A DNA stretch of 64,000 nucleotides from an uncultured Pseudomonadales bacterium (GCA_943789485.1 CALSUH010000007.1:1-64000); one strand, 5' to 3'. Shown: positions 18,139 through 28,245, counted from the stretch's first letter. Notes: generated by a model not told the origin, from the sequence alone. A program made the numbers and translations.

Positions 18139-19839
18139 CTAGTTACTAAGGCTTCGATACCTTGGAAGCTGTGGATAGGCTGTAACATCACTTGGCTCGT
18201 CAACAACGCCGTTGTCGCTTTCGTAAGCTGCATATTTACCGAGCAATACTTGTAATATTTCTGGCTCACTAGAACTGAGATCGATCGATTCGCTTGGGTC
18301 ATTAGCTAAGTTATAAAGCTTCCACCTAGCAGGCTCCCAAGGCTCACGTAGACGCAGGCCCTTCCATTCACCCATGTAGATGCTGGCGTTGCCGAACAGT
18401 TCAAATGCGACCGCCTCATCCGCAGCGTAAGCGCTGCCAGATCGACCAGTCATATAGTCAACAAGCGAACGCCCGCGTAGAGGGAATACCGGCTTGCCCT
18501 GATATTCGGTGCCTGGGTGTTGTGCTCCAGCTAAAGCCAAGAACGTCGGTGTAATATCGGCTACTGAGGCAAACTGATCTCGCACATTCTCGTCAGTCAC
18601 CAGTGATTCATTGTAAACTAACAAAGGTACTCGTGTGCCGCCTTCACTCAGCATGAACTTATAGTGTTTTAGATGAACAGAACTAACCTGTGCCCATCCT
18701 AAGCCCTGAAACAAATACGAGTCTGCGGCCCCCATATTATTCTTCTCGTTGTTGACGTCAGTGGCTTCAAAATACTCTTGGTAAGCGTTTCTGGCCGATC
18801 TATCGTAAGGGTCTGCACCATTGTCAGACATAAAGACGATGACGGTATTGTCTAGTTCACCTTGGTTTTCTAGGTATTGCATTACGCGACCAATATTAGC
18901 GTCAAGGTTGTCGACCATGGCAGCGTAAACTGCCATCTTTCGGGCTTCGTTCTCCTGTTCGCGTCCGGATAGTGTGTCCCACGCAGGAACGTCAATTGAT
19001 CGCGCCGGTAAATCCAATTCCTGCGGTACTAAACCGGTACTCTTCATGCGCTCAAAACGTTTGCTGCGTACAGCATCCCAACCCTCTGCGTAGGCCTCCT
19101 CATATTTACTGATGGCATCTTGTGGGGCTTGTACGGGCCAATGCGGCGCAGTAAATGAAAGATAGGCAAAGAACGGGCTTTGTTTATCGCCCCCACCAAT
19201 CATGCCCAACAATTTATCTGTAAACAGATTGCTAGAGTACCCTTCAGGCCGCTCAACAGGCATTCCATTTTCAGTATAGCTAGCCACTGGCACATTGGCA
19301 TTGGTTCCTAAATCATTAAAATGATTAGCCCCTCCATTGAGCAAGGCAAAGGTATTTGAGAAGCCTTTTGCAGAGGGGTAGTTTCCTTCTTCTTCCATAC
19401 CGAGATGCCATTTCCCAGACATATATGTCTGATAACCAACATCACGCAGTAGCTGAGCAACCGTCACCGCGCTGTCGTTCAAATACCCTTGATACCCGGG
19501 CAAACCTTCATGGTGGGGCAACTTATCTTCTTTCATTGTGCCCAATCCGTTCAAATGGTTATCTACTCCAGTGAGCAACATTGAGCGGGTTGGCGAGCAG
19601 GTTGGGAGGGTATGAAACTGATCGAAGCGTAATCCTGAGCTCGCCAGAAGATCCAAGTTTGGGGTATCTATTTCACTACCATTAACCCCAATATCGCCAT
19701 ACCCTAAATCGTCCGCAACAATCAATAATATATTTGGACGTGGCTTCAAAGCCAACTCCATACTCTCTCTCTTTTCTGGCTCCTGATTACATCCAACAAC
19801 AAGCAGAGTAATGGCAATAAATACTATCGTAACTCTCAT
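18139..19839 (-). CDS. type I sulfatase (arylsulfatase family), lipoprotein
   Basis: 566 residues from the second ATG (19839), which has GGA at sensible spacing; 19851 is the alternative start. Counting from 19851, the lipobox is VVGC (Cys21), the metal-binding stretch is ADDLGYGD (Asp47, Asp48), and the active-site sequence is CSPTR (Cys85), in which the cysteine must be converted to formylglycine. GKWHLG and FMSDNGAD follow as in alkaline-phosphatase-like sulfatases. It removes sulfate esters outside the cytoplasm. It leads the unit with the aromatic amino acid permease and P450. It is a close relative of the plus-strand sulfatase at 23236. No formylglycine-generating enzyme lies in the window. 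Confidence 0.92.
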   Translation of the reverse strand: MRVTIVFIAITLLVVGCNQEPEKRESMELALKPRPNILLIVADDLGYGDIGVNGSEIDTPNLDLLASSGLRFDQFHTLPTCSPTRSMLLTGVDNHLNGLGTMKEDKLPHHEGLPGYQGYLNDSAVTVAQLLRDVGYQTYMSGKWHLGMEEEGNYPSAKGFSNTFALLNGGANHFNDLGTNANVPVASYTENGMPVERPEGYSSNLFTDKLLGMIGGGDKQSPFFAYLSFTAPHWPVQAPQDAISKYEEAYAEGWDAVRSKRFERMKSTGLVPQELDLPARSIDVPAWDTLSGREQENEARKMAVYAAMVDNLDANIGRVMQYLENQGELDNTVIVFMSDNGADPYDRSARNAYQEYFEATDVNNEKNNMGAADSYLFQGLGWAQVSSVHLKHYKFMLSEGGTRVPLLVYNESLVTDENVRDQFASVADITPTFLALAGAQHPGTEYQGKPVFPLRGRSLVDYMTGRSGSAYAADEAVAFELFGNASIYMGEWKGLRLREPWEPARWKLYNLANDPSESIDLSSSEPEILQVLLGKYAAYESDNGVVDEPSDVTAYPQLPRYRSLSN

Positions 19840-20087
19840 TATTTTTTCCATTTAGTCAATCGTACACACCGAACGAGGATACTGAGAAAATAGTAAGTTA
19901 ACACATCGGTTTTTGGAATTCTAAATCGTTTGAATGGCAGTGTCGTCGGCCTACCCACAAACGGTAAGGAACGCTAACCTGGGGGCAAACGAAAACGCGT
20001 TATGAACTATAGTTACCCATTCCTATCGGCATCCAATTTGCTGAAGTACTAGTTTTTAGATTTTTCCGAAAAGTGTAGGCTTACCAT

Positions 20088-21662
20088 TTAATAGCCACTT
20101 GTTATAATTTGCTTCAGTCGAGCATCCATCTTTGCCACTTTGTCTGGGTTTTGCTCTGCCAGATTATAATTTTCATTTGGATCAGTTAATAAATCAAAAA
20201 GTTGTGGTTTGTTCATGTAACCACTTTCAATTTCTTTACTATCTGTGATAAAGCTGTGCTCTTGCTCGCTAGCAGGAATGTATTTCCAATTCCCTGTTCT
20301 CAGTGAGCCATTGGCCAAGGATTCTTCTACTAATTCTGAGCGTCCTTGAGTAGATTGACCAAGCCATACAGCCAGTTGCTCTTGACTATCTTGCGCTTCA
20401 CTAACGTTAAGTTCAACGCCCACCAATTTAGCTAATGATGCGTATATATCAATTTGTGATACCAGGGCATCATTCGTTTGCGCAAGAATTTTGCCAGGCC
20501 AATAGACTATAGTAGGAACCCGGGTCCCAGCCTCATAACGGCTATATTTACCGCCTTTGAATGGGCCGCTTGGTTTATGATCACCAAGTTTAGTAACAGA
20601 TTCATCAGCATATCCGTCATCAAGTACTGGGCCATTATCACTGGTAAAAATAATTAGGGTGTTATTGGCAATTCCAAGTTGCTCAATTTCTTTAACAACT
20701 TGGCCAGTGATCCAATCCATTTGTGCAATGGCATCTCCTCTTGGGCCCATATCTGTGGTGCCGATAAATCTAGGATGTGGTAATCGCGGGACATGAATAT
20801 CGTGATAAGAGTGAAATAAGAAAAATGGCTTATCTTTATTATTGCGAATAAAATCAATCGCTTTATCTGAAAATATTTCTGAAAAATCTTCATCTGTCCA
20901 TAATGCAGATTCTCCACCGGCCATATGACCAATACGACTTACCCCGTTTATAATTGTTTCATTATGTTGTTCATCAGCAACATAGCGAAGCAGTTCTGGA
21001 TTTTCATAACCAGTTGCGCGGTTGCCAACCTTACCTTGATAACTTACCGTAATGGGGTCTTGTGGATCCAAATTCACGACCCGATGGTTTTCAAGATAGA
21101 CCGATGGAACTCGGTCACCTGTAGCAGGTAATAAAAAGCTATAATCAAAGCCTATCTCCAATGGCCCTGGCTTAACATTTGCATTCCAATCTACGTTGCC
21201 ATCACCTAAGCCCAGGTGCCATTTACCCACAACACCGGTTGCATAGCCGGCCTTTTTGAACATAGCAGCTAATGTTGATTTACCGGGCTGAATTAGGGCC
21301 GGTGCATCACCCTCTAGTATTTTAGCGTTATTCCTAAAACCATGTTCACCCGTTAATAGGGAATATCGAGAAGGTGTACAAGTTGCTGCTGAGCTATGGG
21401 CATCTGTAAAACGAACACCTTTTGCGGCTAGACGGTCTATTTCAGGCGTCGCTACTTTTGTTGCGCCATAACTACTTAAATCGCCATATCCTAAGTCATC
21501 AATATAAAAAATCACAACATTAGGCTTAGCATTCTGAGTCAAATCATGTAATGGCGACTCTGTTTTTACACCAGCTGTCATACAAGCTGATATGGCAAGA
21601 AGCACTACACTTATCACTGCCAATTTGAATCTCAGTGTCGCATAGATCGCCGTATCAATCAT
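20088..21662 (-). CDS. type I sulfatase, lipoprotein
   Basis: 524 residues from the ATG at 21662. The upstream extension to 21815 encodes no signal, whereas this start gives a lipoprotein signal with lipobox ISAC (Cys27) and has AAGG upstream. The active-site motif is CTPSR (Cys95), metal residues lie in IDDLGYGD, and GKWHLGLGD and FTSDNGPV complete the sulfatase pattern. It is divergent in sequence from the other two sulfatases in the window and resembles the arylsulfatase A group. It stands alone, with about 230-250 bp on each side. AT content is visibly higher than in the neighbouring catabolic operon, hinting at separate acquisition. Confidence 0.9.
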   Translation of the reverse strand: MIDTAIYATLRFKLAVISVVLLAISACMTAGVKTESPLHDLTQNAKPNVVIFYIDDLGYGDLSSYGATKVATPEIDRLAAKGVRFTDAHSSAATCTPSRYSLLTGEHGFRNNAKILEGDAPALIQPGKSTLAAMFKKAGYATGVVGKWHLGLGDGNVDWNANVKPGPLEIGFDYSFLLPATGDRVPSVYLENHRVVNLDPQDPITVSYQGKVGNRATGYENPELLRYVADEQHNETIINGVSRIGHMAGGESALWTDEDFSEIFSDKAIDFIRNNKDKPFFLFHSYHDIHVPRLPHPRFIGTTDMGPRGDAIAQMDWITGQVVKEIEQLGIANNTLIIFTSDNGPVLDDGYADESVTKLGDHKPSGPFKGGKYSRYEAGTRVPTIVYWPGKILAQTNDALVSQIDIYASLAKLVGVELNVSEAQDSQEQLAVWLGQSTQGRSELVEESLANGSLRTGNWKYIPASEQEHSFITDSKEIESGYMNKPQLFDLLTDPNENYNLAEQNPDKVAKMDARLKQIITSGY

Positions 21663-21890
21663 TATTTTGTACCTTACTTTTAGACTCTGACTTTTTACTT
21701 GAACAACATCTAAATTTTGAATTTTAATATCCCAATATCCTAAACGACGAAACGCGGGATAGTGTAATGCGCCATTGCATTTCCGCATTCGACGCGCAGG
21801 CCTTTGTATGTCCAAATCGAACAGCTTGCCTTTACTTGATTTGAAAGAATTGACTTTGGTAGTAAATAATTGAAATTTGATAGGTACAAA

Positions 21891-22838
21891 TTAATCTGAC
21901 AATCGATCAATCACCACACTAACGCTCGCAGTGCCGTTTGGGTCAAGCCCTATATAGCTTACTGTGGCAACGTTACCTCGAAATACGGGACGTATTGTCG
22001 CATCAAAATAAAGATTTGGTTTTAGCGGCCTAATTGCCCCCATATTTCCCAGCGATAGCAAATCACCCTCTTGTAGTGGCCTTCCACGTTTCAGTAGTTG
22101 GTCGCGTAAATGCCTTACGCGGTAAATCGGCTCATAGGCATCTTTAATCGAACCTTCAGCAAGAAGCTCCTCTTTTTCATTGGTCATCTGGAAACTAAAA
22201 TTATTTAGTCTATTAATCCATTCAGGAGTCGCGCGACTCTTGATAAGGTCACCAATAATTGCATTTCTAACATCATAATTTGTAGCTATTCCACCTACAT
22301 TTGAGTCACTTCCAAACGGCTGTAATATATCGGGCATTTCAATAAAGGGACGGAAACCAGAAAGAGCGGCAAGAATTTCTAAGTCAGTTTCTGCATTGTT
22401 AATAGCATCACTTTTTACCTCCGCTGCAAAATCAGCTTCAATAAAACTCATATTACAACAATTAACGGAAATATGAGCGCCACTGTCATGTATGCTTTTA
22501 GAGAACATTACTGCGGTAACCGGCCCGGCCAGGCCATTAACAGGTCCATTATCATATTCGCCTTTGGCAAACGTGCCAACTTTATACCCTGCCACTTTCC
22601 CTTCTTGCTTAATTAATTCTGCGACATATAAATCCGCAATTTGGTAGGCAACCTTCTCGGTAATGTCACCGGCTCTGATAGGGGAAATTGGTATAGCTTC
22701 ATTGAAATTAACGATGAAACTTTCTGCCAATATTTGCTGATTGATTCCAATATTTAGATCTAGTTTTTGAGCACGAGAAACCACTGAAAAATGGGTCAAT
22801 ACTAATGTTAAAAATAAACTGATCGTTCTTTTAATCAT
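21891..22838 (-). CDS. secreted 2-keto-4-pentenoate hydratase-like protein (FAH superfamily)
   Basis: 315 residues, with AGGAATATT before the ATG. It begins with a signal peptide (MIKRTISLFLTLVLTHFSVVSRAQ). The body follows the MhpD/XylJ hydratase pattern: AGYKVG near residue 84, EADFAAEV with the metal-binding acidic pair, PFIEMPDIL, GGIATNYDVRNAIIG, and a C-terminal LLSLGNMGAIRPLKP. Hydratases of this family act in the cytoplasm in meta-cleavage pathways, so an exported member is unusual. It lies upstream of the second sulfatase on the same strand with a 228-bp gap. The true activity is uncertain: it could be a hydratase, a decarboxylase, or a binding protein derived from one. Confidence 0.7.
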   Translation of the reverse strand: MIKRTISLFLTLVLTHFSVVSRAQKLDLNIGINQQILAESFIVNFNEAIPISPIRAGDITEKVAYQIADLYVAELIKQEGKVAGYKVGTFAKGEYDNGPVNGLAGPVTAVMFSKSIHDSGAHISVNCCNMSFIEADFAAEVKSDAINNAETDLEILAALSGFRPFIEMPDILQPFGSDSNVGGIATNYDVRNAIIGDLIKSRATPEWINRLNNFSFQMTNEKEELLAEGSIKDAYEPIYRVRHLRDQLLKRGRPLQEGDLLSLGNMGAIRPLKPNLYFDATIRPVFRGNVATVSYIGLDPNGTASVSVVIDRLSD

Positions 22839-23205
22839 TCTAATATTCCTAAATTATTTACTAATTCATGGGCCCACGATCTCTCGCGCTTCATCCTAGG
22901 TAGCGTGCAATGAATGTCGTCTCTTTGCAATTTTAAGTATCAGCGCCTGATGATTCTTCACAAAAATATTATCATCAATTTCGTAAAGAGTCATACTAGC
23001 ATCACAATTACTGTGAAACGACAAGCCAGCTCGTAAGTGACATCGAAATACCAGACTGTCAAAATTTCGTGAGTGGCATATGGCCTGCAATGCAGCTTAA
23101 TCTACATCTCTATCAAGCGAAGAATTCTGCCTCACATCGCGTCAACAGTCGTCAGGCCACCCGACTAACGAACGTATCCTGAAACTCATTCCTCCGTTAA
23201 ACTCA
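22839..23205. other. intergenic region between hydratase-like gene and third sulfatase
   Basis: Divergent intergenic stretch. A 64-codon minus-strand frame (22896-23090) was considered but lacks a ribosome binding site and any recognised motif. No RNA gene or repeat was found. A likely promoter for the plus-strand sulfatase begins just after this stretch. Confidence 0.4.
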
Positions 23206-23214
23206 TGTTAGAAT
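23206..23214 (+). promoter_or_regulatory. extended -10 promoter for the third sulfatase
   Basis: TGTTAGAAT fits an extended -10 (TGn plus TAGAAT) and lies 21 bp before the sulfatase ATG, leaving just room for the AGGAG ribosome binding site at 23225. The -35 position is weak, as is common with extended -10 promoters. Confidence 0.4.
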
Positions 23215-23235
23215 TGGCAGCCTCAGGAGACAACC

Positions 23236-24894
23236 ATGAAAAAAGTTCTGGCACTATATCTAACATCGTTACTGCTGGTTGCTTGCAGTGAAGCTCAGAT
23301 AGAGGTCAACGTCGCGGTGCCTACAGAAACCAGACCCAATATCTTGTTAATCGTCGCTGACGATCTTGGTTATTCGGACATTGGTGCTTTCGGTGGTGAA
23401 ATATTAACCCCTAACCTCGACGCGCTCGCCGCTGGGGGGCTAAAAATGAGTAATTTTTATGCTGCTGCGGCCTGCTCACCAAGCCGAACCATGTTGCTAG
23501 GTGGCGCTGATAGCCATGTCGCTGGTATGGGCACCATGTTTAATGATCAGGCAGCGAATCAGCTTGGCCAACCCGGCTATGAAGGTTATCTGAATCACAA
23601 TGTAGTTACTGTTTCGTCACTACTTCTCGATGCTGGTTACCATACTTATATGACTGGCAAATGGCACCTGGGATATGACGATGACCAGTCACCGGCAGCA
23701 CGTGGCTTTGAACGCTCGTTCGCGTTACTTCAGGGAGGCGCTGGTCATTTTGACGACTCCGCCATGACCGTTGACCATGACACATCCTGGTACCGTGAAG
23801 ATGGCGTCCGCACTGAGCTTCCAGATGACTTTTTCTCAAGCCGGTTTTATACCGATAAAATCCTTGAATACATTCGGTCCGGCGAAGACGATGATAAACC
23901 GTTTTTTGCCTACCTTGCTTACACCGCACCGCACTGGCCGCTTCAGGCGCCTGCAGAAACTATTGATAAATATAGAGGACAGTACGACGACGGCTACGAT
24001 GCGCTTGCCGAAAAACGTTTGATGTCACTAGAACAAATCGGCCTTATAGAACGCGGCCACATCGCACCCGAGCAGGCCTATCCTGAAACGGAATCCTGGA
24101 ACAATTTAAGCGATGAACAGAAAAAAATTGATGCCCGCGAAATGGAAACCTACGCGGCCATGGTCGACAACATGGATTACCATATTGGTCGAGTGCTCAA
24201 CTATCTCGACGCATCCGGTCAGCGCGACAATACCATCGTCATCTTTATCTCTGATAATGGCGCCCAAGGTTTTGGCCCTGGCATGGCCCGCGCTTTCCCG
24301 CAGGACTGGATCGATGAAAATTTCGATAATAGTTTTGAGAATATTGGCAAAATAAACTCCTACGCTTACCTAGGGCCGCACTGGGCCCGCGCCAGCACGG
24401 CTCCAATGCGTATGTTTAAGGGTTTTTCGTCCGATGGCGGGCTCAAGGTACCGGCCATTATAAGTTACCCCGGCAAGCTCGAAGCTAGGTCGGGAACCTT
24501 TATTAACCAGTTCACCACGGTCCTTGATTTGCCCGCCACATTCCTTGATATAGCAAAGACAAAGCATCCGGGCACAAGCTACAAGGGACGACAGGTTCAT
24601 CCTTATACTGGCATATCTATACTGCCCTTTTTAAACGGTGAGAGTGAAATCATCCATGAGCCAGACGATGTCGTTGCCTGGGAGCTTAATAACAGTAGAG
24701 CAGTGCGAAAAGGCGATTGGAAAATCATTCTACTACCCGGCCGCTTCGGCACCGGGGACTGGGAACTTTTCAATATCAAAAATGATCCCGCAGAGCGTAT
24801 CGATCTTAGCAAAGCAGAACCCGAAAAGCGCAGCGAAATGATTGCAGAGTGGGAGAAATACGCCAGGAATAACGGAGTTATTATTGCCGAATAA
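23236..24894 (+). CDS. type I sulfatase, lipoprotein
   Basis: 552 residues, with AGGAGACAACC before the ATG. Lipobox LVAC (Cys17). Metal-binding ADDLGYSD; active-site CSPSR (Cys80), the cysteine that matures to formylglycine; [23 protein letters not shown]. It is co-linear with the sulfatase at 18139-19839, sharing the PGYEGYLN-type region and a similar C-terminus ([17 protein letters not shown]), so the two are probably paralogues. It faces rimO at its 3' end. The natural ester could be a sulfated polysaccharide or aromatic sulfate; no glycoside hydrolase is nearby to decide. Confidence 0.92.
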   Translation: MKKVLALYLTSLLLVACSEAQIEVNVAVPTETRPNILLIVADDLGYSDIGAFGGEILTPNLDALAAGGLKMSNFYAAAACSPSRTMLLGGADSHVAGMGTMFNDQAANQLGQPGYEGYLNHNVVTVSSLLLDAGYHTYMTGKWHLGYDDDQSPAARGFERSFALLQGGAGHFDDSAMTVDHDTSWYREDGVRTELPDDFFSSRFYTDKILEYIRSGEDDDKPFFAYLAYTAPHWPLQAPAETIDKYRGQYDDGYDALAEKRLMSLEQIGLIERGHIAPEQAYPETESWNNLSDEQKKIDAREMETYAAMVDNMDYHIGRVLNYLDASGQRDNTIVIFISDNGAQGFGPGMARAFPQDWIDENFDNSFENIGKINSYAYLGPHWARASTAPMRMFKGFSSDGGLKVPAIISYPGKLEARSGTFINQFTTVLDLPATFLDIAKTKHPGTSYKGRQVHPYTGISILPFLNGESEIIHEPDDVVAWELNNSRAVRKGDWKIILLPGRFGTGDWELFNIKNDPAERIDLSKAEPEKRSEMIAEWEKYARNNGVIIAE

Positions 24895-24937
24895 CCGAAG
24901 TTAGGCGTTCGGTTCTACTATTCACTCCCGAATTGGC

Positions 24938-24943
24938 TATAAT
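24938..24943 (+). promoter_or_regulatory. candidate -10 box (TATAAT) for rimO
   Basis: A perfect TATAAT lies 34 bp before the chosen rimO start. The upstream hexamer TTCTAC at 19-bp spacing is weak. The box overlaps the TTG of the longer frame at 24933, which argues that translation does not begin there. Confidence 0.4.
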
Positions 24944-24977
24944 CCCGCCCTCCAGCATTCACCCAGGTCTGATTCCA

Positions 24978-26300
24978 ATGTCATCGAGCAATAAAGTCGG
25001 CTTTGTCTCTCTCGGCTGTCCAAAAGCCCTAGTAGATTCCGAGCGTATCCTCACCCAACTAAAATCCGATGGCTACGATATTGTGCCCAGCTACGACGAT
25101 GCAGATTTGGTCGTTGTGAATACCTGCGGATTTATAGACAGTGCGAAGCAAGAATCCCTGGACGCTATCGGCGAGGCCATCGCTGAGAATGGCAAGGTGC
25201 TCGTAACAGGTTGCCTAGGCGCTCAGAAGGAAATCATTACCAACGCGCACCCAAAGGTGCTAGGCGTGACCGGTCCCGCCGCTTATGAACAGGTGGTTAA
25301 TCAGGTACACAATTTCCTTCCACAAAATGAGTCTCATGACCCCTTTATCGATCTGGTACCTGCCCATGGAATCAAGCTAACGCCAAGGCATTATGCCTAC
25401 TTAAAAATATCTGAAGGCTGTAACCATCGCTGCAGTTTCTGCATTATTCCCTCGATGCGCGGCGACCTCATTAGCCGGCCCGTTGGAGACGTCCTTGACG
25501 AAGCTGAAAGACTAGCCAATGCAGGTGTGCGGGAGTTGCTGGTAATCTCGCAAGATACTAGTGCTTACGGCGTGGACACTAAATATCAAACTGGTTTTTG
25601 GCAGGGTCAGCCGGTTAAGGCAAGCATGCAAGGCCTCTGTGAGGCACTTGCACAGCTCGGCATCTGGGTTAGATTGCACTATGTCTATCCCTACCCGCAC
25701 GTAGATAAGATCATCCCCTTGATGGCCCAGGGAAAAATATTGCCCTACCTAGACATACCGTTTCAGCACGCAAGCCTAAATGTACTGAAGGCAATGAAAC
25801 GTCCCGCAGCAACAGAAAAGACGCTAGATAGGATTCTGAATTGGCGCGAACAATGTCCTGACATCACGCTACGCAGCACTTTCATCGTCGGTTTTCCCGG
25901 CGAGACCAATGCCGATTTCGAAGAGCTCCTCAGGTTTCTAGAGGTGGCTCAATTGGACCGAGTCGGCTGCTTTCAGTATTCAGCGGTGGATGGCGCTGCA
26001 GCCAACGAACTTGCAAACCCCGTGGCTGAAGAGCTGAAACAAGAACGCTGGGAACGCTTCATGGCAACCCAGCAAGAGATAAGCACGAAAAAGCTACAGG
26101 CTAAGATCGGCCAAATAGTTGAAGTGTTAGTGGATGAGACTAACGCAGAGCAAATTGTCGCGCGCTCTGCAGCCGATGCGCCAGAGATAGACGGCAATGT
26201 ATTCATTCAGCCAAATTCGGATGTACAGGCGGGTGATTTTATTCAGGTAAAGATTGATGACGCCGACGAGTATGACCTTTATGGTGCGCTCGCAAGTTAA
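24978..26300 (+). CDS. rimO: ribosomal protein S12 methylthiotransferase RimO
   Basis: 440 residues from the ATG at 24978 ([20 protein letters not shown]); the frame extends back to a TTG, but that lies in a probable promoter. RimO adds a methylthio group to the conserved aspartate of ribosomal protein S12, using radical SAM chemistry. The N-terminal cluster cysteines are Cys14, Cys50 and Cys79. The radical-SAM motif CNHRCSFC gives Cys148, Cys152 and Cys155. The C-terminal TRAM domain ends with DADEYDLYG. Identity to the E. coli protein is high throughout ([28 protein letters not shown]). It is a housekeeping gene in an otherwise accessory neighbourhood. Confidence 0.97.
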   Translation: MSSSNKVGFVSLGCPKALVDSERILTQLKSDGYDIVPSYDDADLVVVNTCGFIDSAKQESLDAIGEAIAENGKVLVTGCLGAQKEIITNAHPKVLGVTGPAAYEQVVNQVHNFLPQNESHDPFIDLVPAHGIKLTPRHYAYLKISEGCNHRCSFCIIPSMRGDLISRPVGDVLDEAERLANAGVRELLVISQDTSAYGVDTKYQTGFWQGQPVKASMQGLCEALAQLGIWVRLHYVYPYPHVDKIIPLMAQGKILPYLDIPFQHASLNVLKAMKRPAATEKTLDRILNWREQCPDITLRSTFIVGFPGETNADFEELLRFLEVAQLDRVGCFQYSAVDGAAANELANPVAEELKQERWERFMATQQEISTKKLQAKIGQIVEVLVDETNAEQIVARSAADAPEIDGNVFIQPNSDVQAGDFIQVKIDDADEYDLYGALAS

Positions 26301-26516
26301 TCGCTCGAGCAACAGTCAATTCCTCAACATCGGAAACCGTAAGACTGTTACCACCAATATGATTTGTCCCGATAGCCCAGCGATTATCATCGGTCAGGAC
26401 TAATTCATGTGGCCCACGTCCGGTAGGGAGAGTTTCTAGAATCTCCCTGAACCTAGATCGATGAAGTTCGCGTCGTGCCCGCTGTTGTTAAGCGCGATGA
26501 GAGTGCCGCGCAAATC
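26299..26516 (-). pseudogene. fragment of a YVTN/YncE-like beta-propeller protein
   Basis: On the minus strand, codons from 26516 read LRGTLIALNNSGHDANFIDL and GSGRF, then a stop. After a frameshift near 26440 the reading resumes as ETLPTGRGPHELVL, then RWAIGTNHIGGNSLTV and [12 protein letters not shown], up to the end of rimO. Two propeller-blade repeats (NNSGHDANFIDL and GGNSLTVSDVE) identify a YncE-type 40-residue beta-propeller. The rest of the gene is missing and rimO's end lies at the breakpoint, so this is a decayed fragment. Confidence 0.6.
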
Positions 26517-26870
26517 CTACAAATACTGCGCAAATAATCCGCAGTAAGACCAACAGACATGTTAATTTTACAGTGATTCTACTCAATGACCCACTTCCAT
26601 TTGGCAAAGCGACGCTTAGAAAAATTCATAGCTAAGCAGCAATAAATATGCAGAATTTGTATTAGTATCTGTAGGCTTTACAGTACTTTAAAAAAAAATT
26701 ATGCACTTTTTCCACCTCGCCTAAACTTCTCTGCCAAGAAGAAGGAATTATTCATTACACACGTATAACTCAACAAGCTGTTCAACCAACAGTGTAGCCT
26801 CATAGCAATAAAGGCATCTGGCCAATCAACACAATACCCATTTAAGGGTGCACTAAAAAAGGAGCCTCTG
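26517..26870. other. intergenic, no feature recognised
   Basis: AT-rich stretch before the YHYH-protein gene. An 85-codon minus-strand frame (26699-26956) overlaps the start of that gene and has no ribosome binding site or motif. AAAAAAGGAGCC immediately before 26871 is the ribosome binding site of the next gene. Nothing else was seen. Confidence 0.4.
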
Positions 26871-28040
26871 ATGCAATTACTAAAACGAATCAACGTCTGC
26901 CTTACGCTAGCTTGCTCGTCACTGTCCGTTGCCGCGATTGCTGACACTTTGGACAATGCGCAAGCGGTTTTCGATTTCGCCGAAGCTGCTTATCCGGAAC
27001 TACTGAGTCCGGCAGCGCCTGAAATTCAGGAGCTGCAGGGCTTCTACGTGAGACTCTACACTGATACGGGTATCTATCTTGGTGTCCAAGGGGACAACGT
27101 GTACGCGATCGGCGGACCTGTTGGAACTGAACTAGTTTTCGTAGGAAAAATTAGCTCACTAATTACTGTAAGCGACACAGACATCACCGACTTATTACTC
27201 ACGAACCAACGAGAAGAATGTAGTTACTACGCAGAGACTCGTTTTTCGAATGTTTCCGACATCAAGCGCGACGTGCAGTTCACGGGAACTCTCAGCTTTA
27301 CCGTTGATGACAGCGAATGCGTAGTGGTAAGCAATAGCATACCCAACCACAACTTTAATGATTCGACAGCGGCCTTCGCTACTAACGTTCGCGAAGTCAG
27401 CGCCGAGTTTAGAATTCCTACAGAACCGACATTCGCCTCCTCTGCCACAGCGCTATCGCTTGCGACCGACAATGCCGTTTTCCTAAACGGCGTCAAGTTA
27501 GATCTCATGGCGGCGGGATGCTTCGGTGTAGGCGATGGCAACATCGGCTGTTTCGACATCGATCAACCTTGGCGCTTTGACCCAATGAGTCCTTTAACCG
27601 GGTTCGGCACAGACGCAAATAATGCGCATACCCAGCCTGATGGTACCTACCACTATCACGGCAATCCAAAGGCTTTATTCGATCAAAACGCGATATCCGA
27701 ATCACCGGTTATTGGTTTTGCCGCCGATGGGTTTCCTATCTTCGGCAGTTACATCGATGATAACGGAGAGATTCGCGCCGTTACTAGCAGCTTTCAATTA
27801 CTCAGAGGGTCTCGCCCAAATGGCACAGAAAATCCCGGCGGAAGCTATGATGGTACCTACGTGGATGACTATGAATATGTTGCTGCCAGCGGCGACCTCG
27901 ATGAGTGCAACGGTATGATGCGCGGCGGCTCTTACGGCTATTACATCACCGATGCCTATCCCTGGGTATTAGCCTGCTTTAAAGGGACTCCAGACTCCTC
28001 GTTCAACAAGGGTGGCGGAGGCAGCGGACCACCTAATTAG
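26871..28040 (+). CDS. secreted YHYH-domain protein
   Basis: 389 residues with a strong AAGGAG site. Signal peptide ends near AIADT. Residues about 25-95 form a small domain with FYVRLYTDTGIYLGVQGDNVYAIGG, often seen in secreted proteins of gammaproteobacteria. The C-terminal two-thirds is a YHYH domain, with the eponymous histidine motif DGTYHYHGN (Tyr260-His263), followed by VIGFAADGFPIFG and YVDDYEYV. YHYH proteins are extracellular and of unclear activity; the histidine motif suggests metal binding. Transcribed alone. Confidence 0.8.
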   Translation: MQLLKRINVCLTLACSSLSVAAIADTLDNAQAVFDFAEAAYPELLSPAAPEIQELQGFYVRLYTDTGIYLGVQGDNVYAIGGPVGTELVFVGKISSLITVSDTDITDLLLTNQREECSYYAETRFSNVSDIKRDVQFTGTLSFTVDDSECVVVSNSIPNHNFNDSTAAFATNVREVSAEFRIPTEPTFASSATALSLATDNAVFLNGVKLDLMAAGCFGVGDGNIGCFDIDQPWRFDPMSPLTGFGTDANNAHTQPDGTYHYHGNPKALFDQNAISESPVIGFAADGFPIFGSYIDDNGEIRAVTSSFQLLRGSRPNGTENPGGSYDGTYVDDYEYVAASGDLDECNGMMRGGSYGYYITDAYPWVLACFKGTPDSSFNKGGGGSGPPN

Positions 28041-28245
28041 AACCTGTCTGACGAGCTACGGTGCTGGAATTTCTCCTATATCTTAGCCCTGCACAAAATT
28101 TCTAGCTTGCTAATTAAAGAACCTACCGTCCATAGCACGGGTCAACAAGCTTCTGAGAGGAATTTGATTCCAAACCTAGCGAGGGCGTAAAAAAGAAAGT
28201 AGTCTAACGGCCTACCCGTGAGCCTATTCGCCTGAGGATATTTAA

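Noticed and set aside
22896-23090. 64-codon minus-strand frame
   Set aside because: No ribosome binding site or recognisable motif; composition is not clearly protein-like.
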